Shown here piece after piece: positions 1 to 10,807 of a stretch of DNA of 64,000 nt (its first letter is position 1; every line of letters starts with the position of its first letter). The notes below the pieces were generated by a model. That model was given only the letters and a program-made list of their open reading frames with translations. It searched no databases and was not told the DNA's origin. The stretch is from the NCBI GenBank assembly GCA_020912385.1, contig CP087221.1, forward strand, positions 496,001-560,000, given 5' to 3'. The position numbers were made by a program, and so were the translations under genes. The DNA is from Neofusicoccum parvum. Lineage: Eukaryota > Ascomycota > Dothideomycetes > Botryosphaeriales > Botryosphaeriaceae.

Positions 1-92
1 AAACGATGACGTAGTGCGCCCTCAACTTACTCCTCCAACCTCCAGGGAACCCGGACAACCAGCTCCTCCAACTGCACCCCCACCAACCCAGC

Positions 93-1028
93 ATGTCGGC
101 CAGAGTCAAGGAAACTGCAATCGAAGAGGTCGAGCGCGTGCGCGAGCTGGCCGCCCAGGCTGTGAGCTCCGGCACCTACGTCTACCCGCTGAAGGGCTTC
201 TTCTACTTCGCCTCCCACCGCGCCCTCTGGAAGCCACTTACCGCCAAGCTCGCGCCCATCATCACCACCGGCATTGGCGTCACCACCTTCATGTTTGTCT
301 TCACCTACTTACCCCAGGCTGCCATTCTCGCCATCTTCAACGGCCCTCTGGCCGCCCTTTCCACCATCCTGCTCGTGCTCAGCGAGAGCTCCACCATATC
401 CAACTTGCTCAGCCGCACCTTTTTCATCGAAGATGCACTCATTGATACTTTCGACGGCGTGAGTGCCCTTGCCTGTGGTGTTGCCCACGCCCCAGCGCTG
501 ACACCGACAGACACTTGTATCACGTGGGATGACATCCATCGTCTCCGAAGGCCGTCAGATCAAGCCTGGCAGCGACCCCATCAACAAGCTGGGCAAGCTC
601 TTGAAGAAGCCCTTCGCGCGCTTCACCCCCAAGGCCATCATCAGATATCTCATCTACCTTCCTCTGAACTTCATCCCTGTCGTTGGCACCATCATGTTTG
701 TCATTCTGCAGGGGCGTAAGGCTGGCCCCGCCGCCCATGCCAGGTACTTCCAGCTGAAGGGCATGAACTCCCGCCAAAAGGAAAGTTTCGTTGATGAGAG
801 GAAAGCTGCATACACGAGGTAGGAAATCTAACCAACCACAAACGAATCCCCTGGCCTAATATCCTGCGTAGCTTCGGCGTGCCCGCCGTACTCCTTGAAC
901 TGGTTCCCATTGCTGGTTTATTCTTCTCCTTCACCAACACTGTAGGTGCTGCTCTCTGGGCTGCCGACATGGAGCAGAGCAACACCACCGCCCCGAACCT
1001 TAGGGAGCAGGCAAAGAAGGCGGAATGA
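93..1028 (+). CDS. RRT8/LDS-type EI24-fold membrane protein
   Basis: Three exons (93-458, 511-818, 872-1028) join in phase to give 276 residues; donors are GTGAGT and GTAGGA, and both acceptors end in AG. Hydrophobic segments lie near residues 48-70, 75-95, 150-170 and 225-250. The last-exon pattern, a Pro-rich helix then FTNTVGAALWAADME, is what I recall from fungal outer-spore-wall RRT8/LDS1-type proteins of the EI24 superfamily. In yeast these are linked to lipid droplets and spore-wall assembly; the role in moulds is not known to me. The start is the first ATG in the only frame that matches the family. Family assignment is from memory of the pattern, and function is inferred. Confidence 0.72.
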
Positions 1029-1510
1029 AGGACCAAGTATTGCCGATCAAGAGACATGGAATGATACCCACCGGATGGCTTTTGAAGCGATGCAACGAGG
1101 ATGATCAACTGTCATTTGACAAAGAGATGGGATAAGAACAGTCTGTCCGCAGAGGCCATGGTTACTAAAGGCTTCCTCGACGCTCTTACGCCACTTAGAT
1201 AGATCAATGAAGCCAAATCCCGCGCCAGGTGCACCATGGAACCCGTGAGACTGCATGTGTTGTGATCCACCCTAATTCTCCCCTTTCTTCTCTTTCATGG
1301 GTTTGAACGAGTTAAGCAAGATAGAAAGACAATCAATACCCTTCTTCACAGCCTGTGAAATACTCGGGATCCTAACCTTCAGCTTCTTGTCATTCTTCGA
1401 GGGGAAAGAGTACTTTATGGGTGTCTCTGGAGCCTTCGAGAATTTTGTTCCGTTAGCTTCGGCCGTGGCCACCATCGTATCGCTCGGATTCGTACGAATC
1501 GGCCTCGCCT

Positions 1511-2157
1511 TCAGACGGGCCCTTGAGTTCTCAACAGCTCTTGCCATGCGATCGCGGGGGGTGAGTTGTGGACGAACAGTCTCGGACACGTTGGCAGATT
1601 TGTCATTGGATGTGACGCGAGCTCTACGCTTTGAGAGAGCGGTCCCACAAACATTAAACGAGAAGCGGGAGCAAGAGGCGATGGATCGAAAGTGAGAAGA
1701 CCACATTGATGAAGATTCACCGCTGCAGCACAGACAAACCGGGAAGGCGGTAGACATACAGTCAAAGGCTCTTCAAGGATTGCACCGCCGAGCTTCAACG
1801 AATTCACCAACATGTGTAAGCGCAGGATATCAGGTGCACACTCGAAAAGGCTGCGTCTTTCTCTTCTCAAGAGAGCCATGACAGTCACAGAAAATCCCGC
1901 CGTCATGACGATACATGGTGCATTCGGACATGGCAAGATGGCGCCAAGACCAATGCTGATGCCAAGGGTGTGAAGATACTTCTCGCACGTTTGGTAGAAA
2001 ATGACTGGCGTTCGTCAGAGCAGCGTGGCGTGGGCCGGCGGGCTCGAGCGCTCCTTAGCCACACGGCGCGGGTATAGAGTCGGGGGAAAGATATGTACAT
2101 ACAGCCAACGCCAATTCCGATGCTATTGTACAACTTGCCCCCCAGAAATGCGCCCAA
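1511..2157 (-). CDS. Possible uncharacterised membrane protein without a clear start
   Basis: Two blocks look coding and join in phase: 2157-2103 (ends at a GTATGT donor) and 2004-1760 (follows a CCAG acceptor). Together they give a small hydrophobic protein with Gly-rich stretches such as GIGVGFIFYQ and HTLGISIGLGAIL. The first block has no ATG: it opens with TTG and, read upstream, meets the in-frame stop codon of the MGR2-like gene at 2190-2188. After 1760 the frame stays open to a stop at 1511. A GTATGT donor at 1759 could instead remove 1759-1723, but no phase-correct continuation was found. It may be a gene with an unseen first exon, or a decayed one. I do not recognise the family. Confidence 0.33.
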
Positions 2158-2187
2158 GATGTGTACTTGTGCTATGCAAGGCGGTGC

Positions 2188-2744
2188 TCAAGCCCTCTTC
2201 TCAACGATTTCCTGCTGGACGCGGGTGTAGCGCGGTAAGATAACGGGCTGTCTGCGGGCGCGGGCGAAGGCTTCGGCGACCTGGCGCTCGCTGTCGGTGC
2301 GGATTGTGGTGCCAATGGACATGAAGAAGCTGCGGCCGGTCAGTAGTGGGACTCTGTGCAGGATGTCTCTACGCACCCAAAGGTTGCCGCGGAGCCCAGC
2401 ATGTACTGGCCGAGGGTTCGCAGCATGCCATTGGGGCCAGGGCCAAATCTAATGATGTTGGTTGCTCCTGCGCAGCGGGTCAGAGGGAGCTTTGCAGAGG
2501 CGTCTGGTCACGTAGGCGGCGCACCGAAAATGAAGCCGATGATGAGGCCGACAGCTGCGGCAGGACCTGTGAGCGCACGCTCTGCGGAGGAGGAGGGAGG
2601 AACGGAGCTACATACAGCCGCCCATCATGGCGCCCATCTTGACTGCCAACGGGTCAGTAGAGAGCGGGGCGAGGCGCGGGCGGGCAACGCACGCTTGTCG
2701 AAGGTCGACGGGCCGGACATGCCGCCACCGACGGGAACAGGCAT
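2188..2744 (-). CDS. mgr2: MGR2/ROMO1-like TIM23 translocase subunit
   Basis: Five small exons (2744-2693, 2642-2616, 2554-2525, 2467-2377, 2329-2188) join in perfect phase to give 113 residues. The translation follows the yeast Mgr2 pattern: a short N-tail ending FDKLKMGAMMGG, a first membrane helix with VGLIIGFIFG, a loop with GPGPNGMLRTLGQYML, a second helix ending FGFFMSIGTTIR, and a basic C-tail. Mgr2 is a small inner-membrane subunit of the mitochondrial TIM23 complex that controls lateral release of preproteins; metazoan ROMO1 is related. Four introns in 340 coding bases, with a 27-base second exon, make it easy to miss automatically. Its 5' end faces the FHA-protein gene across 985 bases. 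Confidence 0.9.
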
Positions 2745-3729
2745 GGCGACGGAGAGACGGGGCGGACGAGCTGGCGCGGGCGACAGTGGGCGAGGCCGGA
2801 GAGGCGGCGAGGAGGGCAGCGCAGGGCAGCGGCGGCGGCGAGACTTGAGTCGGAGTGCTTGGTGGTGGAGGCAGCGCAAATGGAGCTCACACCATTTGCC
2901 GCCACGCACCGCCCGCGCTCCAGGTCGCTCGTCTCGGCTGTTGCCGCCTGCGACCAGCACCAGCGCCGGCTCGCCTCAGGCAGCAACGCCCGACAGCACG
3001 TGACCAGAGCAGCGCATGCCGCGCGCCCAGGGTGGCGGCGCGCGGAATGCAGGCTGCGCGAGGCACGCCGGGGCGAGCGCAGAGCGTCCACGTAGCAGGC
3101 CCGCGGGCTCTGGCACGCAGGCGCCGGCGCGCCGCAGCGTCCTGTTTGGGGCTCACGCGGGCGGGCGGGCTGCGATTTGCTGCGATCTGCGGCGCTGTCG
3201 CAGTGCATTGCGCGCTGCTGCTTAGCGAGCGCCTCCGCCAGGCGAGACAGACAAGGAGCCGGGAGTCGACACCTCACTTTCTCTCTCCAAGCCGTCGTCC
3301 CAGGGCCCCCGTATCACCGTCGCTCTCACGGCCGAGTCGCCCACGCTGCCGTCCTGCGCCTGCGCCCACCCGCCCGCCGCCCGCCGCCCGCCGCCGTGCT
3401 GCTCGCTGTTGCCGCAGCAGCCCTCCAAGCCAAGCGCCGCCCTGAAAACGGCCTGGCGTCGCACGTTGCCTGCTCACGGGCCAGCACACGACAGACCTCA
3501 CCTCGCGACTCGACCCCAAGCCTCACAGAGCCGCCTCGCCCAAGCCTGTCCTGTTCATGAGCCCCCGTCTGCACGCCCGCCCAACCCGCCCGCCCCCGCT
3601 GCCCTGAGGGTCCTGCCCACAGCCCAGGACGCGCCCGAAGGCCAATTGCCTGCGCGCCCCAAGCCTCAAGACAAGCGCTGGAAGGCGACCCTCTGAGCAC
3701 GCTCCATACCCTCCCTGCTCGCCGGACCC
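2745..3729. promoter_or_regulatory. Divergent GC-rich gap between mgr2 and the FHA gene
   Basis: This 985-base stretch is strongly GC-rich, with C/G-only runs and poly-pyrimidine tracts towards 3300-3600 that suit a long 5' leader for the rightward gene. Several open frames cross it on both strands, but all are low-complexity Arg/Ala/Pro-rich translations with no family resemblance. I see no gene in it. Confidence 0.5.
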
Positions 3730-6043
3730 ATGACGGCTGTCGCTCCTCCCTTGAATTTCCAGCCGAACGCCAGAACGGGATGGAGCGCTCCTAATGCCGC
3801 TCCCGCCGGCTTGAATTCCATGAGCGCCGACGACGTCTCCAGAATGTTTATGCCGCCCCAACGCAAGAGCGCCCAGCGATCCAACTCCTCGTCCTCCATC
3901 TCGTCCACCTCGTCCACCTCGACCATCGCATCGTCGTCGCAGCAGACCAACGGCGCCTCGCAGCCCCCGCCCCAGGACCCGAACGCCTGGGGCTCGCGCA
4001 AGAAGCCCGCCCGCGGGCTATGGCCCTCGTCCAAAGCTGAGCCTATCGCCGGTCTCTCCACCGCTCGCCCGCAGTCCATCGCCTCCTCCTCGTCCGGTCC
4101 GTCGGCCGCTTCGGCCATCTCCGCCCTGCACACGCCTTCCTCCATGCTGCCCTCCCAGCACGGCCAAGCCGCCCAGGCCCAGCAGAATGGCGCCGCCCGC
4201 GCCCAGGCCCAGAACGAGCCGCCTGCCATCCTCCACCTGGTCCCGCTCAACGGCACCTTCGAGCGCAAGACCATCACCGTGCCCTACTTTCCCGAAGTCC
4301 TGCGCATCGGTCGCCAGACAAACAACAAGACAATTCCCACCCCTCTGAACGGATACTTTGACTCTAAGGTGCTTTCGAGGCAGCATGCCGAGATATGGGC
4401 CGATCGCTCTGGCAAGATATGGATTCGCGACGTCAAGTCGTCCAACGGCACCTTTGTCAATGGCACTCGGCTCTCGCCTGAGAACCGCGACTCGGAGGCT
4501 CACGAGCTTCGCGAGCAAGATATGCTTGAGCTGGGTATCGACATTGTCAGTGAGGACCAGAAGACTATCGTTCACCACAAGGTTGCTGCCAAGGTGGAGC
4601 ATGCCGGCATCTACCAAAACAACAATGTTCTGGACTTGAATTTCGGAGACCTCGACCCCTCGGTCAACGGAAGTCTGCTCGCCTCGCCCCTCGGTCAAAG
4701 CGTTGGCCAGGGAAGAGGTCGGACTGGCAGTCAGGGTTCCATGGCGAGCAACGGACGCCTTGGCTCAGCGCCTCAAAGCGTGGCCGGAAGCAACATGACT
4801 GGGATGGCTCAGCAGCGACACACCAATTTCTGGCTGCAGCCTGTCACCATGGAACAGATTGTTAAGAAGCTTAATGTAAGTTGGTTTTATCGTAGCGCAT
4901 GCGCTGGCTTGGCTGACATGACAATAGTCCGAGATGAAGCAGGCTCGGCAGCAATCTCAGGAACTTCAACGCACTGGCCAGTACATCGAGTCGCTCTTAG
5001 CGAGCGATCCCAAAAAGGAGCAGAACAAGACGTCTTCACCAATGACAAAGCATTCGCCATTGAAGGGGGACATCAAGGCACGCTTCTCCGACCCGCCCGC
5101 TCCACCACCATCCCAGCCTCTTCCTGAGAAGCCGGACGCAGCTCAGCCATCCTTGCGCCGCGCTGAAACCGAAAAGCCAAAGCTGCCCGCGAACATCAAC
5201 GCTACAAAAGGTGACTCTTCTCTCCAGATCACCACTCTGGTCGAGGCCCTCAGCAACGCCAAGAAGGAATTTGACATGCAGAGCGTGAGATTGAAGGAGG
5301 TGGAGGACCTGCTGGCTCAGGAACGCCTCGCACGGGAGAGCGCTGAAGAGCGTGCTCTGCGATTAGAATCGGAAAGAGAGAAAGATCTGCCTGGAGACGT
5401 CGAGACATACACCAACGGAGTTAGCGAGCCTACGATTGGGGAGAGTACCGGCCCTACGGACGATTCCATCAGCGAAGACACGATAATAATTGAGCCGCCC
5501 CAAACCACGGAAATGGACCCTTCCACTGTTCAGCTCCAACAGCGTCTTGAGTCCATGGTCGCGGAAATGGACCGGATGCGACAGGAGATGGAGACATACA
5601 AGCAGCGCGCCGAGAGAGCAGAGGCCGAAAGTGCCCAAGACCGTCAGACACTGGCCGAAATGATCGAGAGCATCCGCAAACAAGATGTCGACCGTGCAGC
5701 CAAGGTGGGCCGAGGATCTGAGTCAGAGAGTGACGAGGCCTTGAAAGCATCGGTTGATGTCGACGGGGCGAAGGATCACGTTTTTGAGGATGGAGTTGCC
5801 AAGGATAAATCCTCGAGAACTGGCTCAAGTCCAAGGGAGGCGGGTGTCCAAAACGGTCGACTAACTCAAAGCGACCAGGGCACGCTGGTCAAAGACAACG
5901 GCTCACATGCGCTGGCAACAAAAACACCAGGCGGCGAGCAGCTCGCACACGTCGGCCCTTATGCATCAATGGTGGGTGTCGTGGTTCTCGGACTGAGCAT
6001 TATGGCGTACATCAATGGATGGCAGAAGCCGCTAGAGAGGTGA
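3730..6043 (+). CDS. pro45/ham-4: Tail-anchored FHA protein of STRIPAK (SLMAP homologue)
   Basis: Two exons (3730-4875, 4928-6043; 52-base intron, GTAAGT donor) encode 753 residues. Order: Ser/Ala-rich disordered N-terminus (1-165); FHA domain (about 165-270) with LRIGRQ, SRQHAEIW and SSNGTFVNG, the loops that bind phosphothreonine; a linker; two coiled coils (about 485-532 and 580-632); one membrane helix (about 725-746) and a short basic tail. An FHA domain, coiled coils and a C-terminal anchor are the layout of SLMAP and its fungal homologues Sordaria PRO45 and Neurospora HAM-4. These are STRIPAK subunits at the nuclear envelope and ER/mitochondria needed for hyphal fusion and fruiting-body development. 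The orthology is inferred from architecture and the FHA sequence. Confidence 0.82.
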
Positions 6044-6944
6044 GAGCAAGCTAGCAACTTGCCGACGTACCGCCATGCGCGACCTTGTCGGCGCGAAACA
6101 ACCGTGATGCGCTCAGTGGTGGAAGCACCGCTCGGGGCTTCATGGGGAGGCGCCGCTTGACATGTTGGATAGTCCAGGGCTGAAAGACCGCCCTCACCTC
6201 TTGTACACATGTTGACCAGACTCGAACTTCGGCATGTGTCGGTTGAAGAAGCGCCGACGGCTGTTATCGTAGGCGCGATACGGCACATGATGAATTGGAG
6301 TACAGAGGAAAAAAGCACAGCATAACGACATTGCTACGACCGACCACCAGGCAACAGAGATTCCTGCCGTAACCTCTAGTAACTATATACCATTCACTCT
6401 TTTCTCTTTTTCTCCGTTTGATTCCCCAATTCCAATATTACCATCCACTCACTGTGCGCCTACTCTCCTATGTTTCCTGTCCATTCTCCAAACCTCCTTC
6501 TCTTGCATCGGGCCCGATGGGGCTGGGCTCATGGAGCATTGGAACATTAAAGCGGAGTGGGCGTCGGCGTCGAGAAACGAGCGGGATCTTTTATTACTAT
6601 TACTATTTTGACTTCTTGGGATGTTCTGCCAGGGGTGTTTTTTTTTTTATTGCGCGTGATGTTTCTTTCTTGGGTTAGTAGTGGCAGTTGGCTTTAGGCG
6701 CACCGACAGCTTCACAGCTACGTTCGTGGTTGCAGTTCGTGTAACGGTAAACCCTTGTTTCGGTTCCTCCAGTGTTTCAGGGCCGAGCGGAGTTTCTTTC
6801 AGTCTCCTTCAAATGATACATATTTGACACTGTCACTGATGACGAAAGCGATGACAACAGGAGCCGAGCTTTTTTCGGTGTTTTGAGCGGCTTGCGCGAC
6901 AAAAGTGAAACGGCGGAAGCAGGGTAGGAGAACAAACGGGTCCA
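6044..6944. other. Gap between convergent genes
   Basis: This holds the 3' regions of two convergent genes. T-rich tracts lie near 6390-6420, 6585-6610 and 6638-6650. No frame here has a recognisable protein pattern. I see nothing else in it. Confidence 0.5.
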
Positions 6945-7700
6945 TTATGCGTCTATGTAGCGTAGATAGTCGTCAGGGTGGGCCATGTCGTCGACTCCGG
7001 CGGCACCCAGCCTTCCGGAGAAGTTCTTGACGAACAGGCGGGCCACCTCTTCGACCGTCTTCCCGACGACGCCCTCGTTCTCAAAGCTCGTGGTCTTCTT
7101 GCCCTCGAGACCGCAGGCGATGATTCGGTCAAACCACGTGAGGTCGGTGCTGATGTTCAAGGCAATGCCGTGGCTAGTGATGTTGCGTCTCATGTGTAGA
7201 CCAAGGGCGCATATTTTCTTGTCCGGGGTGGTCCACACGCCTGTGTGCTCGGTGGTCATGGCGCGGATCTGGTAGGCTTGGCAGGTTTCGATGACAGTCT
7301 TCTCGAGCAGACAGACGTAGTCGCGGGGAGTGATCCTGTGGCGCTTCAGGTCGATGATGGGATAGGCGACCAGCTGGCCCGGGCCGTGGAAGGTGGTCTG
7401 GCCGCCGCGCAGAGCCTCGACAAAGTCGGCCTTGCCGTCGGCTCGCAGATACTGCTGCTGGCGAGCACCAACAGCGCCGACCTCGCGGCGGCCGCACGTG
7501 TACACAGGGGTGAATTCGGCAGTGATGACGGTAGGGCTGGGAGGAGCAACTTCAGGGCGAGCTTTGGCGGCCAGGTATTTCGCCACGGCTTGGTCCTGGA
7601 GGGCGGCGACTCGCTGGTAGGGCCACGGCCTGTGGGGGCGGGAGAGATGGAGGTGGCCCAGGCGCATGGTCGTGATGTGTCTGTGGTGTTGAGCGAACAT
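6945..7700 (-). CDS. lip2: Lipoyl(octanoyl) transferase LIP2 (LipB family)
   Basis: Intronless, 251 residues, the usual size for LipB/LIP2. The enzyme moves octanoate from mitochondrial acyl carrier protein to a lysine of lipoyl domains (the GcvH protein first), the first step of lipoate synthesis. Family motifs are clear: RGGQTTFHGPGQLVAYP around residue 100, the catalytic-lysine loop with GVWTTPDKKICALG, the substrate loop RNITSHGIALN, and the acyl-carrying cysteine in IIACGLEGK (about Cys196). The basic, His-rich N-terminus suits a mitochondrial presequence. A second ATG about 12 codons in (MRLGHLHL) could also serve as start. It shares a 138-base head-to-head promoter with pop7. Confidence 0.93.
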   Translation of the reverse strand: MFAQHHRHITTMRLGHLHLSRPHRPWPYQRVAALQDQAVAKYLAAKARPEVAPPSPTVITAEFTPVYTCGRREVGAVGARQQQYLRADGKADFVEALRGGQTTFHGPGQLVAYPIIDLKRHRITPRDYVCLLEKTVIETCQAYQIRAMTTEHTGVWTTPDKKICALGLHMRRNITSHGIALNISTDLTWFDRIIACGLEGKKTTSFENEGVVGKTVEEVARLFVKNFSGRLGAAGVDDMAHPDDYLRYIDA

Positions 7701-7838
7701 GCGTCACTCCAGCCTCAGCGCAGGTGGACCGTGCTGCTTTTTTCCGCCGCCGCCGCCGCCCCGCGCCCGTACGTGTACGCGCACCGCTCCGCGCCCGCAA
7801 CGTCTGCTTGCACACACGAGTGCGCGTGCGACGCTGCA
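7701..7838. promoter_or_regulatory. Bidirectional promoter lip2/pop7
   Basis: Only 138 bases separate the two start codons, so both genes must share core promoter sequence. It is C-rich, with several CCGCC repeats (7745-7765) and a CGCACCGC stretch. I see no convincing TATA box. Confidence 0.6.
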
Positions 7839-8437
7839 ATGGCAGCCAGCAAGCCCCAGCCCAGCACGCCTTCGGCGCCCACGAAGCTGCCGCAGCTTCC
7901 ATCTCGTGCGCCCCCCCGCGTGTCTGCCGTCTACCGTTCTAACTGAGACCAGACGCCAGAGTCCAGAAGCGCCCGCTGCTCCACCCGCCCATTGTGCCGC
8001 CCTACAAAAACCGCGATTCCCCAAAGGTCGTCTACGTCAGCTCGCGACAGCCCTTCATGGCCACCGTCAAGCGCGTGCGAAAGCTGCTCCACGAAATCGA
8101 CAAGCGTGCCACTCAGAGCGCCCTCTCGCAGAAGCAGAAGCAGCGCGGCGACCCTATCGTGGCTGCTGCCCACGCCTCCATCGACAAGAGTGACGCACCC
8201 GAGGAGGTCGTGGTCAAGGCGACGGGCAAGGCCATCGAGAAGGCCATGAGCCTGGCGCTGTTCTTCCAGCAACAGGAAGACTGTCGCGTCACCCTGCGCA
8301 CTGGGACCGTCGATGCCATCGATGACATCGTCGAACAGCCGCTCGCGAAGCGCCAGATGGCCGATGACGAGGAAGAACTCCCGGAGACTAGGGCGAGGCG
8401 CGTCAGCTTGCTGGAGATCGTTGTCACACTTCGTTGA
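7839..8437 (+). CDS. pop7: RNase P/MRP subunit POP7 (Rpp20, Alba fold)
   Basis: Two exons (7839-7919, 7967-8437) give 183 residues; the 47-base intron has a GTGTCT donor, a CTAAC branch site at about 7937 and acceptor CCAG. The N-terminus is Pro-rich (residues 1-27). After the splice, KRPLLHPPIVPPYKN leads into PKVVYVSSRQPFMATVKRVRKLL, the hallmark start of fungal Pop7/Rpp20. The Alba-type domain follows to about residue 140, with a charged tail. Pop7 pairs with Pop6 and binds the P3 domain of the RNA of nuclear RNase P and RNase MRP, which process pre-tRNA and pre-rRNA. Without the splice the obvious second frame lacks an ATG, which supports the intron. Confidence 0.88.
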
Positions 8438-8590
8438 ACCATATTACATGATGAACGGCTAGGGCACCTGTTTTCGATCTACAGACGGGCCTTGTGCAGG
8501 CTTTCTCTTGCCAGGCCCAAAGATTTTGCCCTCGAGGTCTCAAAAAGACAGCCATGGGTCAACATAGCTACTTGACATCGCTCCCAGCTG

Positions 8591-10426
8591 CTAATCAGCT
8601 CTCAGTCTCCCCGAAAGGTTCCCACCCCGTGCCCGAGGCTTCTCTTCGGGAAGCAGGAGGTTCAGGAAGACGCCAATAACAGCCGCGATAATAAAGGGCG
8701 TCTCCACTATCAAGTTCACTCCCTGCAGAAAGCCGGATAGATGCACGTTGGACCCATCGTAGTCCAGGATTTGGTTGAACCAACTGGGCTGGACGATGTC
8801 TACGAAGCCGATAGCAAGGGACGTAGAAAGAATAAACCGGTTCCTTCTGGTCCATGGGATCAGTGCCAACACACGCACACCGGCCACTGCAATTGTGCTG
8901 TACAAGAACACTTGCATACCCCCAAGCACCGATGGAGGCATCGAGGCGAACACGGCCCCAAATTTGCCAAAGATGCCCATCAGCACCAAGAAGGCCGAGG
9001 CACACCAACCGGCTCTTCGGCTCTGTTGTCATGTCAGCAGTTTGCTCCTGTAGGACGCCATCGATTGTATCCTCACCGCACAGCCTGTCAGAACGATAAC
9101 TCCGTTGTTCCCGGCCTGGCCAACCATGGGGCCAGCGGTGCCGAGCGCACTAAAGAAGCTGCCGAGACCATCGCACAGAATGCCTCCCTGAATCCTGCTG
9201 TTGAAGTTTGTGCCTTCGATCTCTACCCCAGAGATCTCTGCTGTCGCAAGAATGTCGGGCATAGTGCTCACGCCCTGGCAGATGAACATGACAAGCAAGG
9301 GAAGAACCAAGGCACCATCGACGGAGAGCTTGAAGGTCTTGACCCAGAGAAAGGTCACCACGGGTGCTTGACTGATCTCATCGCGTGACCAGAAGCCTGT
9401 CGCACCGGAGATGGCGCAGCCAACGGCCAAGCCGAAGATGATGGACGCAGACTTCATGAGGGGTGATCCGAAGAACTCGACAAACACGATTGTCGCAAAG
9501 ACGCTGAAGCCAAGGCCGATGAGCTTGGGGTCTCCCCAAGGAAGCGGCTTCGGAGCATCGGTGTTTGGACACAGTTCGTAGTAGCCCGTCCCCCCGTTGC
9601 AGTTGGAACTGCCTCCCCAATTCTGCATGCCATTGCCAATCAGGTAAACCCCCACCAGGAGCAGGAGCGTGCCGGTGACAAGCTTGGGGAAGATTCGATT
9701 CAGCATCTTCGGAGGCACCAGCGACATCGCAATCTGGATCCAGACGGTGCAAAGCATGCTTCCGAGGAGAGCACCGTAGGCAGCTGGGCAAGGCAGCTGC
9801 GTTCCATCCGGGCTCGTCGGACAAGTCCCATTAGCGTACAGGGTCGTCGTGTATGAGATGGCGATGGCGATGATGTCGAAGGTTGGCCCTACAACAGACA
9901 GCAGTCCCGTGCCGATGAACAGCGGCGTTTTTGCAATGCGCACCCGGGTCACCTGGATGGCCGTTGCGATCCCAGTGGTAATAAAGGATGCTGAAACCAG
10001 GTACTCGGTCGTGGCAGTATCGAGATAGAAGGCGCCTCCGGCGATGGCGAGGACTGGGGATACGACCGAACCGATCATGGTCAAAGCATGCTGCAAGCCG
10101 AGGATGATGGTGAGGAGAATGGGGACTTCATCGTTCAGGCCATAGAACGGAGCCTCGAAGTCCTTGTATTTCTTGTTCAGTGGCCATATGTTGGGCGTTA
10201 CGAGGTAGAGGTAGTCCTGCAGCGCGCATCAGCCCTGTACCCAGCAACTGACCCGCAGAAGACCTACGTAGTCACCAATCCAGCCTTCTTTGCTCGTGAA
10301 GTACTGCTTGAGATACTGCCAGCTGGTCGCGTATCTGCTGACGGCTCCGACCTGGTCTGCCGACGGCGCATATGCCTCGCAGGCCTGCCCGTCGATCCGC
10401 TTTTCTGAGTCCTCCGGTCCTTCCAT
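8591..10426 (-). CDS. uapA-like: UapA/UapC-type nucleobase permease (NAT/NCS2)
   Basis: Three exons (10426-10253, 10216-9077, 9022-8591) join in phase to give 581 residues; A. nidulans UapA has 574. The N-terminal region reads LNDEVPILLTIILGLQHALTM, a family landmark, followed by some 12-14 hydrophobic helices. The TM8 glutamate motif is kept as VEFFGSP (about Glu304). In the NAT signature of TM10, UapA and UapC have QNNGVIALT; here the same place reads GNNGVIVLTG (residues 427-436), so the first, substrate-contacting Gln is Gly. The family imports uric acid, xanthine or related bases by H+ symport at the plasma membrane. It is divergent from an amidohydrolase gene with 381 bases between them. 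The substrate may therefore differ from urate/xanthine; that is inference. Confidence 0.9.
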
Positions 10427-10807
10427 TGCAGCTGCCAGTCCGGATCACGTTGTTGGAGTCCCGAGGGCAAGAGCATGGGTGCACAGGAGGGCAGATGGCT
10501 CGGTCTGCAGTTTATCTTCATGCAGGCGAGTCAGGATGCACGCATATCATGGAGTCACCCCCGGCCGGGCTGCCGATTCTTATCGTCGCGAGTTCCCGCA
10601 CACGACGGCGATATCTGTCACCAAATAGACATGCTGCTGTATGTTCGCTTGTGTTGCAGGCGTGCCGAGATTCTTATCGCCACACCCCCGAGCGCTTCAC
10701 CTGCTCGGCCGAAACCCCGCAACCGCTGAGTTTGTACCCTTGCCCTGCCTGGAAGCTTAAAGCACGCTGAATGCGACAGTGTCGCCCAACAACACCAGCT
10801 GCCGACC
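10427..10807. promoter_or_regulatory. Shared promoter permease/amidohydrolase with two CGGCCG sites
   Basis: This 381-base head-to-head gap contains two copies of the palindrome CGGCCG, at 10562-10567 and 10706-10711. CGG triplets are typical half-sites of Zn2Cys6 regulators, and one such regulator is encoded 9 kb away. The sites are seen; their use is inference. Confidence 0.4.

Noticed and set aside
2356..3003. 215-codon plus-strand frame over the mgr2 gene
   Set aside because: Low-complexity translation; the other strand carries the phase-consistent mgr2 exons.
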